A stretch of 10,044 nt of DNA from Flavobacteriales bacterium UBA7519 (GCA_002476905.1 DLND01000158.1:1-10044), one strand, 5' to 3'; positions 1 to 6,892 are shown, numbered from the stretch's first letter. Translations and numbers: made by a program. The notes: generated by a model not told the origin, from the letters alone.

Positions 1-601
1 ATTAGTGAATTCCGATACAAAAGTTTTAGGAAGCTTGAATCCAGATTATACAATGAATTTTAGTACTTCATTTAAATTTAAGAGCTTCACATTGTCAGCT
101 GTAGCAGATTATAGAAAAGGAGGACAATTTGTTTCCTTTACTAAACGATTATTGGCATTTACTGGTGCTCTCGAAGAAACAGCTAATCAGGATAGAACAC
201 AAGGTTATGTAGTTCCAAATTCTGTACAACTTGTAAACGGAAATTACGTTAATAACACAACTGCAGCATATGGCGCTGATTATGGAGGGGCAGTTACGTA
301 TTGGACTGGTTCAATCTATAGAAATGTAGGTGAGAATTTAGTAGTTGATGCAACAGCTTTCAAAGTAAGAGAAATCTCATTGGGTTATGATATTCCAAAA
401 TCTGTTTTGAGTTCTACATTTTTGAATGGAATGACGCTTAGTGTATATGCTAGAAACCCAATTATTATCTATTCTAAAGATAACAGAAATTTTGCAGATC
501 CAGAAACTGCTAGTTATAACGATAATGCTGCGGGGATTGCTCTTACCACTCAATATCCTACGACAAGAACCTTCGGATTTAAAATCAATGCAACTTTTTA
601 A
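1..601 (+). CDS. SusC/RagA-type TonB-dependent outer-membrane transporter, C-terminal end (5' part outside window)
   Basis: Only the last ~199 codons are present; the reading frame is already open at position 2, so the GTG at 5 is not a real start. The visible part is the end of a TonB-dependent beta-barrel: alternating aromatic/polar strands (for example FKFKSFTLSAVADYRKGG), the stretch FKVREISLGYDIPKSVL, then SVYARNPIIIYSKDNRNFADPE, and a last strand FGFKINATF ending in Phe, as expected for BAM-inserted barrels. The motif 'VREISLGYDIP...ARNP' close to the end is characteristic of SusC/RagA proteins. Such proteins form the outer-membrane channel through which a substrate captured by SusD is imported with TonB energy. 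The SusD partner begins 9 bases after the stop, so the two are almost certainly co-transcribed. The plug and carboxypeptidase-like N-terminal domains cannot be seen, so the substrate is unknown. Confidence 0.9.
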   Translation, partial: LVNSDTKVLGSLNPDYTMNFSTSFKFKSFTLSAVADYRKGGQFVSFTKRLLAFTGALEETANQDRTQGYVVPNSVQLVNGNYVNNTTAAYGADYGGAVTYWTGSIYRNVGENLVVDATAFKVREISLGYDIPKSVLSSTFLNGMTLSVYARNPIIIYSKDNRNFADPETASYNDNAAGIALTTQYPTTRTFGFKINATF

Positions 602-610
602 TTAAAAAAA

Positions 611-2209
611 ATGAAAAACAAATTATATTTAATAGCATTAGCTGGAGTCCTAATGGGTACAACAGCTTGTAATGATTATATGGACATTAATGAAAGTCCA
701 GACAGAATCGCCGTTAGTAATTTAACACCTAATTTTGTTTTGCCAGGCGCCATTTCTAATAGCTACTATGTGCAAGCAAGAAGACTAAATTTATTTGGTG
801 GCATTATGATGAATAGTGTTGCTGGAAACTCATATTCATTCGGTACGCCATTTGTTGATGAGTATTCGCCAAATATTACAAGTGCATTTTATGCTGATGT
901 TTGGGATCAATTATTTAGACAGATTTCAAATTTTCAATTTATCATAGACTATAGTGATCCTTCTGGCCAATACTCTCAGTATAAAGCGATAGCAAAAGTG
1001 ATGAAGGCTTACTATGTGCAGACACTAACAGACCTTTGGGGTGATATGCCATATTCTGAAGCATTTAAAAGAGAGTTGAATTTGACACCAAAGTATGATA
1101 AAGGTGAGGACATTTATAAGGCATCAATCGCAGATATCGAAAATGCTATTCAACTAATTGATGGTAAAAAAGGAGATGTTCCTGCAAGCGCTGATATTGT
1201 TTTTAAAGGTTCAATGGCAAAATGGAAAGCATTTGCAAATACACTTAAACTTAGATATCTTGTAAGAATGTCTAATGTTACAGGTGACATGGCAACTTAC
1301 AGAGATCAGAAGTTAGCAACATTGCAAGGCGCATCTTTTGTAAATGCTGACGTTACAGTTAACCCTGGATATTCTCAGAGTTCAGACGCACAGCAGAACC
1401 CTTGGATGAACTACTATGTTTATACAAGTTCTGGTGCTCGGCCTCAAAACTGGACTTTGGTAGTTCCTTCTGAACATATTTCTATTGCATTGAATGGTAA
1501 TAAAGAAAATGATACCAGAGAAGTATATCAAAAGTTTAAAAATATTATCGATGGACGTAGAGGCAGAATGTTTACACTTGTTGGAGGAAATGTAGAAGGC
1601 GTTAGACAAGGAGCAACTCCAGGTCAGCCAGGTGCAGCATCCGGTAGAACTGTTTCCAGAACTGGTGATGGATTGATCATTGGATCTCAAACTATCACAG
1701 CGACAGATCCAGAGGGAAGAAAAGCGGAATTAATACAAAAAGGTTCTTCCAAGGCAGGTGTCTTAATGACAAAAGCTGAGGCTGAGTTTCTACTTGCTGA
1801 AGCAGCATTGAGATATCCAAGTGTTGTTTCTAATGCTCAAGGACATTTCCAAGATGGAATCACTGCATCCTATTCTTACTTAGGAGCAACTGGAGCTGCT
1901 GCTTATATTACAAGTGTAAATTTAGTTCCTAAATTAGGATGGACAGGATCAGACCAAAATAAAATTGAGGCAATTATGACTCAAAAATGGATTGCTCTTA
2001 CAGGAATTAATCCTGAACAATCTTACTTTGATTATACCAGAACGGGTTATCCTGTGACACCGCTTCCAACTATTTCTTTAAATCCTGTGAAGCCTAACAG
2101 ATTGTTATATCCTAACTCTGAGTATCAGTCTAATACTAATAATGTGCCTTCTATGGCTGCTGCAGACGTGTTTGCCAAAAATAAGTTTACGCCTTTCTGG
2201 GCTAGATAA
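611..2209 (+). CDS. SusD/RagB-family nutrient-binding outer-membrane lipoprotein (SusD-like_2 type)
   Basis: This 532-residue lipoprotein is the surface lid of a SusCD uptake complex. A lysine-containing N-terminus, hydrophobic core and Cys20 (TTAC, a relaxed lipobox) indicate a lipoprotein signal. NDYMDINESPD follows, matching the usual post-Cys 'DINxxPn' start of SusD proteins. Further family-like stretches are QTLTDLWGDMPYSEAF (about residues 136-151), the TPR-like helices around SIADIENAIQ and KWKAFANTLKLRYLVRMSNV (about 204-223), AEAEFLLAEAALR (about 389-401) and QKWIALTGINPEQSYFDYTRTGYP (about 457-480). This pattern fits the SusD-like_2 branch better than the classic starch-binding SusD. 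The length is normal. The start is set by the lipoprotein signal and by 9-base spacing from the susC-like stop. No glycosidase, sulfatase or regulator adjoins it here, so the ligand could be a glycan, peptide or other oligomer. The family is secure; the substrate is not. Confidence 0.93.
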   Translation: MKNKLYLIALAGVLMGTTACNDYMDINESPDRIAVSNLTPNFVLPGAISNSYYVQARRLNLFGGIMMNSVAGNSYSFGTPFVDEYSPNITSAFYADVWDQLFRQISNFQFIIDYSDPSGQYSQYKAIAKVMKAYYVQTLTDLWGDMPYSEAFKRELNLTPKYDKGEDIYKASIADIENAIQLIDGKKGDVPASADIVFKGSMAKWKAFANTLKLRYLVRMSNVTGDMATYRDQKLATLQGASFVNADVTVNPGYSQSSDAQQNPWMNYYVYTSSGARPQNWTLVVPSEHISIALNGNKENDTREVYQKFKNIIDGRRGRMFTLVGGNVEGVRQGATPGQPGAASGRTVSRTGDGLIIGSQTITATDPEGRKAELIQKGSSKAGVLMTKAEAEFLLAEAALRYPSVVSNAQGHFQDGITASYSYLGATGAAAYITSVNLVPKLGWTGSDQNKIEAIMTQKWIALTGINPEQSYFDYTRTGYPVTPLPTISLNPVKPNRLLYPNSEYQSNTNNVPSMAAADVFAKNKFTPFWAR

Positions 2210-2235
2210 TTTATTGTAAAATAAATATTAAACTT

Positions 2236-2264
2236 AAAGCTGCTTCGAAAGAAGCAGCTTTTTT
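2236..2264 (+). terminator. Rho-independent terminator after the susCD-like pair
   Basis: An 11-bp perfect stem, AAAGCTGCTTC / GAAGCAGCTTT, closes a GAAA tetraloop (2247-2250) of the stable GNRA class and runs into a T tract (2259-2264). It lies 26 bases after the susD-like stop, so it should end that transcript and separate it from the following secreted-protein gene. Confidence 0.93.
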
Positions 2265-2276
2265 ATACATTTCTCG

Positions 2277-2284
2277 TATATTTA
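2277..2284 (+). promoter_or_regulatory. Possible -7 promoter element for the T9SS surface-protein gene
   Basis: TATATTTA matches the Bacteroidota -7 consensus TAnnTTTG except at the last base, and it is followed by GCAA as at the other candidate promoters in this window. It lies 20 bases before the ATG at 2305 and just after a terminator, where a new promoter is needed. No good TTG-type -33 element is seen, because that interval overlaps the terminator. Confidence 0.35.
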
Positions 2285-2304
2285 GCAATTATTGTAATTC
2301 TACG

Positions 2305-4803
2305 ATGAAAAAGTATTTTTTAGTTTTTCTATTCACAATTCTGCATAACTTGATGTTGAAGGCGCAATTAGACTTAGAACATTGGTTTCCGCCAGTATTG
2401 AGTTCGGGTGCTAATGTGTCCAATGCTCTAATCTCGCTTTCTACTCCTGAAATCTTACCGTTCAAAGTTTATATATATAATGGGAATAATCTAATTGACA
2501 CTGTGGTTCTAGATGCTGCCAATCCTTTGGAATATAATTTGGGGGCTAAAGGCAATTTATTATCAGTATATACCAATTTTATTGGTGATACAATGAAGCC
2601 ACTGGATAGAGGTATTCATCTTGTTGGCGAAAAAAGCTTCTATTCTAATCTTAAATATGTTGGAAAAAATACAGAAATAATTTCTTCTAAAGGCAAAAGC
2701 GCTTTAGGGAATTCTTTTTTTATTGTTAATGATCAAAATCTTTTGAATGGTAGTTTTAATCCAAATCCTTTTAACTATCAAGCCAGCATTACCGCTTATT
2801 TTGACAATACAAAAGTAAAAATATCAGGCTACAGTGAAGGTTTGGTATTTACAGACGGATCCAATAGCAGTGAGATTAATATCACTCTAAATAAGAATCA
2901 AACCTACATCATAGCAGCATTAAAAAAAGATAATACAACAGGTGCAATTAATGATTATTTTGATTCACATCTTATCGGAGCAAATATAACTTCGGATAAG
3001 CCTATTGTTTTAACTAACGGAAATCTTCTAAGCCAAGATGCAGCTTTGGAAGGTGGAAGTGCCAATATCGATCAAAGTTTACCGGTTAATAAATTAGGTA
3101 AGGAATATTTGATAGTTAATGGTATGGCATCAGGTTCATATTTTACAGAAAAAGCTATTATTGTCGCTACTGAAAATGATACACAAGTTTCTTTTAATAA
3201 TGAAACTTCGCCTCTATTTACTTTAAATAAAGGTGAATATTATATAGGTCCATATCAGGGAGATAAGAAATTTATCCCAAGCTCAGAATCACCGTTTGTA
3301 AATGAAGAGGGTAGAGAAATTACTACTTCCTCCATGTTTATAAAAGCTACAAAGCCCATTTATTGTTATCAGTTATTAGCAACATTTCATGATAAACCAA
3401 TCGATCCAAGAAATTATGAATACAAAGTAGGCAACACCAGTGCCATGCTTTTTTCTTATCCTATAGATCAGGAGTATCAAATTAATAAAATTACAATTCC
3501 TTTTATAGATGACATCGGAGGTCAGCAGATGAGAAGTAAACTCACAATAAAAACTGAAAAAAACGCTAGTATTAAAATTAATGGATCTCAGGTTCTTGGA
3601 GGAACAGATATTATTGGAAAGTCTGGATGGGAATTTCATACAATTCAAAATTCTAAAGGTAATCTTGTTATAGAATCTGATAAAAGTTTAAATGTTGATT
3701 TTGTCGGAGGTACCACAAAAACTTATTCCGCCTCTTATTCGGGATATGCCGGGAGTGTTGTAAGTTACAGTAATGATCCCTTTATTACTCTAAATGGAAA
3801 TTGTATTGAAGAAGGTTTACTGTTAAAACTCAATAACAGCGTTTTTGATAAAATCCAATGGCAAAAAGATGGAAGAGACATTATAGGTGCTAATGATCCT
3901 ACATATATTCCTAAAGAAGCTGGAATATATTCGTGTGTTTTAACATATTCTAATGTTAACTACACTACAAATAGTTTCAATATACAGCATTGCCCTTATA
4001 CTATTGTTGAAAAAGATTTTGGCAAAGTATGTGAGGATTTGTCAATTTTAGCGAAATTCTCTCCACCTAATGAAGACCAAATTATTTCAAAATTAGAAGT
4101 ACTTACACAACCGCTTAATGGAAAAGTTATTGTAAATAATTTAAACTTAAAATATATTCCTGACAGTAATTTTACTGGGGATGATAGATTTATTTATAGG
4201 ATGTGTACAGCAACTTCCGCACTATGTGAAACAGTAAAAGGTACAGTATATGTAAACAATAAACCTAACGCAGAAATAAAATCTGAATTGTACCCTATTA
4301 CAGAAACTAGTGGTAAGGGAAAATATGACCTGAGTCAAGTTATAATTAACAAGGGCAGCGATAATTATGAATTTTATGAAGATATTAATTTAACAAAACT
4401 AATTACTAAACCTTCAGAATATGAAACAGCATTGTTAAATGCATATGTTAAGATTATATCCTTGTCTGGCTGCTTTATCAAAAAAGAAATTAAGCTTTTG
4501 ACATTACAAGAAAATATTACTCTTTCAAACTTTTTTTCTCCTAATGATGATGGTGTCAATGATTATTGGGATTATTCCAAGCTAAAAGACTATTCTGAAC
4601 TAGAGATAACTATTTATAATAGGTTGGGTGGCAAAGTCTTTGAACACTCGAAAGTAAATAAATATTTCAAATGGGATGGAAAAGATTTTAATGGTAAAAC
4701 TTTACCTTCCAATACTTACTGGAGCTTATTAAAGTGGAAAAATGCACGAACAGGAGTTCCCGTCAGTAAGCAAATATGGATATTATTAAAGTCAAGAAAT
4801 TAA
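2305..4803 (+). CDS. T9SS type B secreted multidomain protein (gliding motility-associated C-terminal domain)
   Basis: This 832-residue protein has a signal peptide (hydrophobic residues 4-18, probable cleavage A20|Q21). The N-terminal half resembles a Bacteroidota family with an IgGFc-binding-like region: EHWFPPV near the start, GEKSFYSNLKYVGKNTEIISSKG, and LGKEYLIVNGMASG...AIIVATENDTQVSF (about 265-300). An Ig-like domain follows (about 492-560) with the classic C500-W519-C544 core, then a cadherin-like domain (about 570-650: LTQPLNGKVIVNN...YIPDSNFTGDDRFIYRM). The last ~95 residues form a CHU_C/TIGR04131-type sorting domain: FFSPNDDGVNDYW from F743, IYNRLGGKVFE, and KWDGKDFNGKTLPSNTYWSLLKW. 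That domain directs export through the type IX system, type B route, and surface anchoring or release. The gene stands alone between two terminators. An adhesion or surface-binding role is inferred from domain types; the ligand is unknown. Confidence 0.9.
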   Translation: MKKYFLVFLFTILHNLMLKAQLDLEHWFPPVLSSGANVSNALISLSTPEILPFKVYIYNGNNLIDTVVLDAANPLEYNLGAKGNLLSVYTNFIGDTMKPLDRGIHLVGEKSFYSNLKYVGKNTEIISSKGKSALGNSFFIVNDQNLLNGSFNPNPFNYQASITAYFDNTKVKISGYSEGLVFTDGSNSSEINITLNKNQTYIIAALKKDNTTGAINDYFDSHLIGANITSDKPIVLTNGNLLSQDAALEGGSANIDQSLPVNKLGKEYLIVNGMASGSYFTEKAIIVATENDTQVSFNNETSPLFTLNKGEYYIGPYQGDKKFIPSSESPFVNEEGREITTSSMFIKATKPIYCYQLLATFHDKPIDPRNYEYKVGNTSAMLFSYPIDQEYQINKITIPFIDDIGGQQMRSKLTIKTEKNASIKINGSQVLGGTDIIGKSGWEFHTIQNSKGNLVIESDKSLNVDFVGGTTKTYSASYSGYAGSVVSYSNDPFITLNGNCIEEGLLLKLNNSVFDKIQWQKDGRDIIGANDPTYIPKEAGIYSCVLTYSNVNYTTNSFNIQHCPYTIVEKDFGKVCEDLSILAKFSPPNEDQIISKLEVLTQPLNGKVIVNNLNLKYIPDSNFTGDDRFIYRMCTATSALCETVKGTVYVNNKPNAEIKSELYPITETSGKGKYDLSQVIINKGSDNYEFYEDINLTKLITKPSEYETALLNAYVKIISLSGCFIKKEIKLLTLQENITLSNFFSPNDDGVNDYWDYSKLKDYSELEITIYNRLGGKVFEHSKVNKYFKWDGKDFNGKTLPSNTYWSLLKWKNARTGVPVSKQIWILLKSRN

Positions 4804-4808
4804 ATAAA

Positions 4809-4843
4809 AAAAAGGTGTGATTCATTTAAAATCACACCTTTTT
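4809..4843. terminator. Bidirectional terminator between convergent T9SS-protein gene and ffh
   Basis: GGTGTGAT (4814-4821) pairs perfectly with ATCACACC (4831-4838). The stem is extended by A4809-4813 with T4839-4843, giving at least 13 bp and a 7-9 base loop. The A tract on one side and T tract on the other provide a U-run for either strand. It lies 5 bases after the plus-strand stop and 14 bases from the ffh stop, so one hairpin can serve both genes. Confidence 0.92.
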
Positions 4844-4857
4844 ATTTACTTTATATT

Positions 4858-6222
4858 CTATCTCCCAAACAAACCACCACCCAATCCAGGCATATTTGGC
4901 ATTTTGCTCATCATTTGCATCATTTGCTTGCCTTGAGGGCCCTGCATCATTTTCATCATTTTGCCCATTTGATCAAATTGTTTCATTAAAGCATTCACAT
5001 CTTCTAGCTTTCTTCCCGAGCCTTTAGCAATTCTTTGTTTTCTGGAAACATTGATGATAGAAGGTCTTCTTCTTTCGTCGGGCGTCATCGAATGGATAAT
5101 CGCTTCGATATGTTTGAAAGCATCATCATTAATGTCCACATCTTTAATCGCTTTTCCAACACCCGGAATCATCCCCATCAGATCCTTCATATTACCCATT
5201 TTTTTGATTTGGTTGATCTGCTTTAAGAAATCATCGAAACCAAATTCATTCTTCGCGATTTTCTTATGAAGTTTTTTAGCTTCCTCTTCGTCAAATTGTT
5301 CCTGAGCTCTTTCAACTAAGGAAACAACATCTCCCATTCCGAGAATTCTGTCAGCCATCCTTTCCGGATAGAAAAGGTCAAGCGCTTCCATTTTTTCTCC
5401 GGTGGAGATAAACTTGATTGGCTTTTCAACCACAGAACGGATTGTCAACGCAGCTCCACCACGTGTATCACCATCCAATTTCGTAAGAACAACACCGTCA
5501 AAATTTAAAGTGTCGTTGAAGGCTTTAGCCGTGTTCACAGCATCTTGTCCTGTCATCGAATCTACAACGAAAAGCGTTTCAGTCGGTTTGATCGTTTGGT
5601 GAACCGCCTTGATTTCGTTCATCATTTGCTCATCAATCGCCAAACGACCAGCCGTATCTACGATAATAGTATCGAATCCATTTGATTTTGCGTAATTAAT
5701 CGCATTCTCAGCAATCGCAACAGGGTTTTTATTTTCTACCTCTGTATAAACTTCAATATTGATTTGAGTTCCCAGAACTTTCAATTGGTCAATTGCTGCC
5801 GGTCTGTAAATATCACAAGCTACCAAAAGTGGTTTTTTGCTTCTTTTTTGTTTCAGATAGTTCGCTAATTTTCCAGAGAAAGTCGTTTTACCAGAACCCT
5901 GAAGACCAGCAATCAAAATCACAGTTGGTTTGCCAGAAAGGTTGATCCCTTCTTGAGAACCTCCCATTAAATCTACCAATTCATCGTGAACAATTTTCGT
6001 CATCAATTGTCCCGGCGTCAGAGAAGTCAAAACGTTTTCTCCAATCGCTTTATCCTGAACTCTTTTTGTAAGGTCTTTAGCAACTTTATAATTGACATCG
6101 GCATCCACCAATGCTCTTCGGATTTCCTTTACCGTTTCTGCAACGTTGATTTCCGTGATTTTTCCACGGCCCGAAATATTATGAAGCGCTTTATCTAGCT
6201 TGTCTTGTAAACTGTTAAACAT
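4858..6222 (-). CDS. ffh: Signal recognition particle protein Ffh (SRP54 GTPase)
   Basis: Ffh binds SRP RNA and signal sequences of nascent inner-membrane proteins, then docks with FtsY in a GTP-dependent way. The 454-residue product from the ATG at 6222 has a normal family length. The N domain spans about 1-95 (MFNSLQDKL start, VKEIRRALVDADVNYKV). The G domain has the P-loop GLQGSGKTT (106-114), DIYRPAA (137-143), DTAGR (189-193), TKLDG (247-251) and DTRGG. The M domain starts near residue 320 and includes MKDLMGMIPGVG, the RNA-binding motif RKQRIAKGSG (394-403) and a Met-rich tail (KMMKMMQGPQ...MMQMMSKMPNMPG) ending GGGLFGR. The frame stays open 16 codons further, to an ATG at 6270. That extension lacks family similarity and covers a perfect -7 promoter box, so the start at 6222 is preferred. 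All key motifs are intact. It is monocistronic here, facing away from the atp cluster. Confidence 0.98.
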   Translation of the reverse strand: MFNSLQDKLDKALHNISGRGKITEINVAETVKEIRRALVDADVNYKVAKDLTKRVQDKAIGENVLTSLTPGQLMTKIVHDELVDLMGGSQEGINLSGKPTVILIAGLQGSGKTTFSGKLANYLKQKRSKKPLLVACDIYRPAAIDQLKVLGTQINIEVYTEVENKNPVAIAENAINYAKSNGFDTIIVDTAGRLAIDEQMMNEIKAVHQTIKPTETLFVVDSMTGQDAVNTAKAFNDTLNFDGVVLTKLDGDTRGGAALTIRSVVEKPIKFISTGEKMEALDLFYPERMADRILGMGDVVSLVERAQEQFDEEEAKKLHKKIAKNEFGFDDFLKQINQIKKMGNMKDLMGMIPGVGKAIKDVDINDDAFKHIEAIIHSMTPDERRRPSIINVSRKQRIAKGSGRKLEDVNALMKQFDQMGKMMKMMQGPQGKQMMQMMSKMPNMPGLGGGLFGR

Positions 6223-6247
6223 AACTTTAATAAGATATTTAAGGTTG

Positions 6248-6255
6248 CAAAAATA
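6248..6255 (-). promoter_or_regulatory. Candidate -7 promoter element of ffh
   Basis: Read on the minus strand, TATTTTTG is a perfect match to the Bacteroidota -7 consensus TAnnTTTG and is followed by CAACC. It lies 25 bases before the ffh ATG at 6222, which would give a leader of about 20 bases. No convincing -33 TTG is seen at 19-23 bases upstream. Confidence 0.6.
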
Positions 6256-6310
6256 AGAAAAATTAAGCAATCATCATTAGATTAAATATTAGATTTTGGG
6301 CATCTTAATC

Positions 6311-6402
6311 CGTCTTCCGCTCCCAAACCTTTAGGTTCGACGAAGTCAATCTTTTCACTCCGCTGCGCTGCGTAAAAAGGATTTCCGCTCAAGTCGGGCT
6401 GC
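6311..6402. repeat. Possible dispersed intergenic repeat (GC-richer segment)
   Basis: The octamer TTCCGCTC occurs at 6315-6322 and again at 6383-6390. Between them lie the tight palindrome AACCT-TT-AGGTT (6326-6337), the GC-rich block CTCCGCTGCGCTGCG, and AATCTTTT (6348-6355), which is partly complementary to AAAAAGGATT (6374-6383). The composition differs from the AT-rich surroundings. Read on the minus strand (GACTTGAGCGGAAATCCTTT...), it resembles intergenic segments I recall as recurring in Chryseobacterium-type genomes. That identification is from memory and only one copy is present here. Confidence 0.4.
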
Positions 6403-6441
6403 AGATTCAATGTAAAACAATATTTGACATAAAATACGATG

Positions 6442-6494
6442 TTTGTCATTCTTTAGGAATCTCATCAAAGTTTAGATTCTTTCAGAATGACAAA
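6442..6494. repeat. Imperfect inverted repeat with ~21-base arms (possible dispersed palindromic element)
   Basis: Arms 6442-6462 and 6474-6494 pair at 18 of 21 positions. The outer TTTGTCATTCT / AGAATGACAAA is perfect for 11 bp, the inner GAATCT / AGATTC for 6 bp, and the 11-base loop is CATCAAAGTTT. There is no T tract straight after either arm and no gene ends beside it, so it is not a normal terminator. The GTCATTC...GAATGAC ends and the mid-sequence resemble palindromic repeats scattered in Flavobacteriia intergenic regions. No transposase is linked. Confidence 0.65.
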
Positions 6495-6500
6495 GTATAT

Positions 6501-6590
6501 GAAAATCCTTGCTGAGCAAAGCGTCTTCGCGAATCTTAAAATGTTTTCAATATTGTCAAAAAAATCATTGCGTGCTTTGCGTTAAAAACC
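6501..6590. repeat. Possible decayed dispersed repeat with CTTTGCG-type words
   Basis: The segment contains TCCTTGCTGAGCAAAGCG (with internal TTGCT-G-AGCAA), GTCTTCGCGAATCTTAAAA and GTGCTTTGCGTTAAAAAC. 'CTTTGCG...TTAAAAA' words of this kind are familiar from intergenic repeats in Flavobacteriia. When translated they give spurious peptides such as CVLCVKNL, as happens here in the upstream extension of the small membrane gene. Identification is by memory and is tentative. Confidence 0.35.
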
Positions 6591-6607
6591 TCCAACTAGA
6601 TTTTCCT

Positions 6608-6615
6608 TACTTTTG
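6608..6615 (+). promoter_or_regulatory. Candidate -7 promoter element immediately before the small membrane gene
   Basis: TACTTTTG matches TAnnTTTG exactly and is followed by CAAA and then the ATG at 6620. A start site a few bases downstream would fall on or beside the ATG, implying a leaderless or nearly leaderless transcript. A TTTG lies at 6576-6579, but the 28-base spacing is longer than usual for a -33 partner. Confidence 0.5.
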
Positions 6616-6619
6616 CAAA

Positions 6620-6892
6620 ATGGGTCAAATATTAACTTTTATAATTATTATTTCTTCATTGTCTATTCTAAATGTCACGATGTATTGGATCTTTTCATTA
6701 TTCATTATTAATAGAAATAATCCAGGATTGAAATTTTTAGGAATCAACTTGTTGAAGGATATATTTTGGATTGTTATAATTTTATTTTTCATAGACAAAA
6801 CAAAAGTTAATTTTTTATTTTTATGCCTAATTTTTTTAGTCGGCTCTTTTTTAATATACTACTTTGTGGTTATAAGACTCAATAAATCATAG
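6620..6892 (+). CDS. Small hydrophobic membrane protein upstream of the ATP synthase operon (AtpI-like by position)
   Basis: I do not recognise this 90-residue protein by sequence. It starts MGQILTFIIII and has three likely membrane segments at about residues 4-30 (possibly with a kink), 44-58 (LLKDIFWIVIILFFI) and 64-86 (FLFLCLIFLVGSFLIYYFVV). It ends in the basic tail IRLNKS, and charges sit in the loops (NRNNPGLK, DKTK). Small membrane proteins of the AtpI/AtpZ type, which aid c-ring assembly or carry Mg2+/Ca2+ in other bacteria, often precede atpB. Topology and place fit, but classical AtpI has four helices, so the role is inference. The frame is open 37 codons further upstream to 6509, but that part lies in repeat-like DNA and is not hydrophobic. 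The ATG at 6620, right after a -7 box, is preferred. An 83-base gap containing a second promoter candidate separates it from atpB. Confidence 0.65.
   Translation: MGQILTFIIIISSLSILNVTMYWIFSLFIINRNNPGLKFLGINLLKDIFWIVIILFFIDKTKVNFLFLCLIFLVGSFLIYYFVVIRLNKS

Larger units (their letters stand above)
6256..6607. other. Divergent intergenic region between ffh and the small membrane gene; no gene seen
   Basis: About 350 bases without a convincing coding sequence. It holds a GC-richer segment with short repeats (about 6311-6402), a long imperfect inverted repeat (6442-6494) and a segment rich in CTTGC/CTTCGCG/CTTTGCG words (about 6501-6588). Short open frames exist, but they use these repeat segments and lack protein-like features. 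The SRP RNA gene was looked for, because it can lie anywhere in the genome, and no conserved GGAA-tetraloop hairpin was found. The segment divides two oppositely oriented transcription units. Confidence 0.7.

Noticed and set aside
5..7. GTG as the start of the SusC-like protein
   Set aside because: The frame is already open at the window edge and the sequence is clearly the interior of a beta-barrel protein, so the true start lies upstream.
1382..1690. Antisense open frame of 102 codons inside the susD-like gene
   Set aside because: No protein-like features, fully inside a well-supported gene; a shadow frame.
5035..5602. Several plus-strand open frames inside ffh
   Set aside because: They mirror the coding strand of a conserved gene and show no domain or signal; shadows.
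6223..6270. Sixteen-codon N-terminal extension of Ffh from the ATG at 6270
   Set aside because: It has no Ffh-like sequence, MFNSLQDKL is the usual N-terminus, and the extension overlaps a perfect -7 promoter box, so it is probably not transcribed.
6256..6607. SRP RNA gene or another structured RNA next to ffh
   Set aside because: The 6442-6494 stem lacks the conserved GGAA tetraloop and asymmetric loop of SRP RNA, and nothing else in the gap fits.
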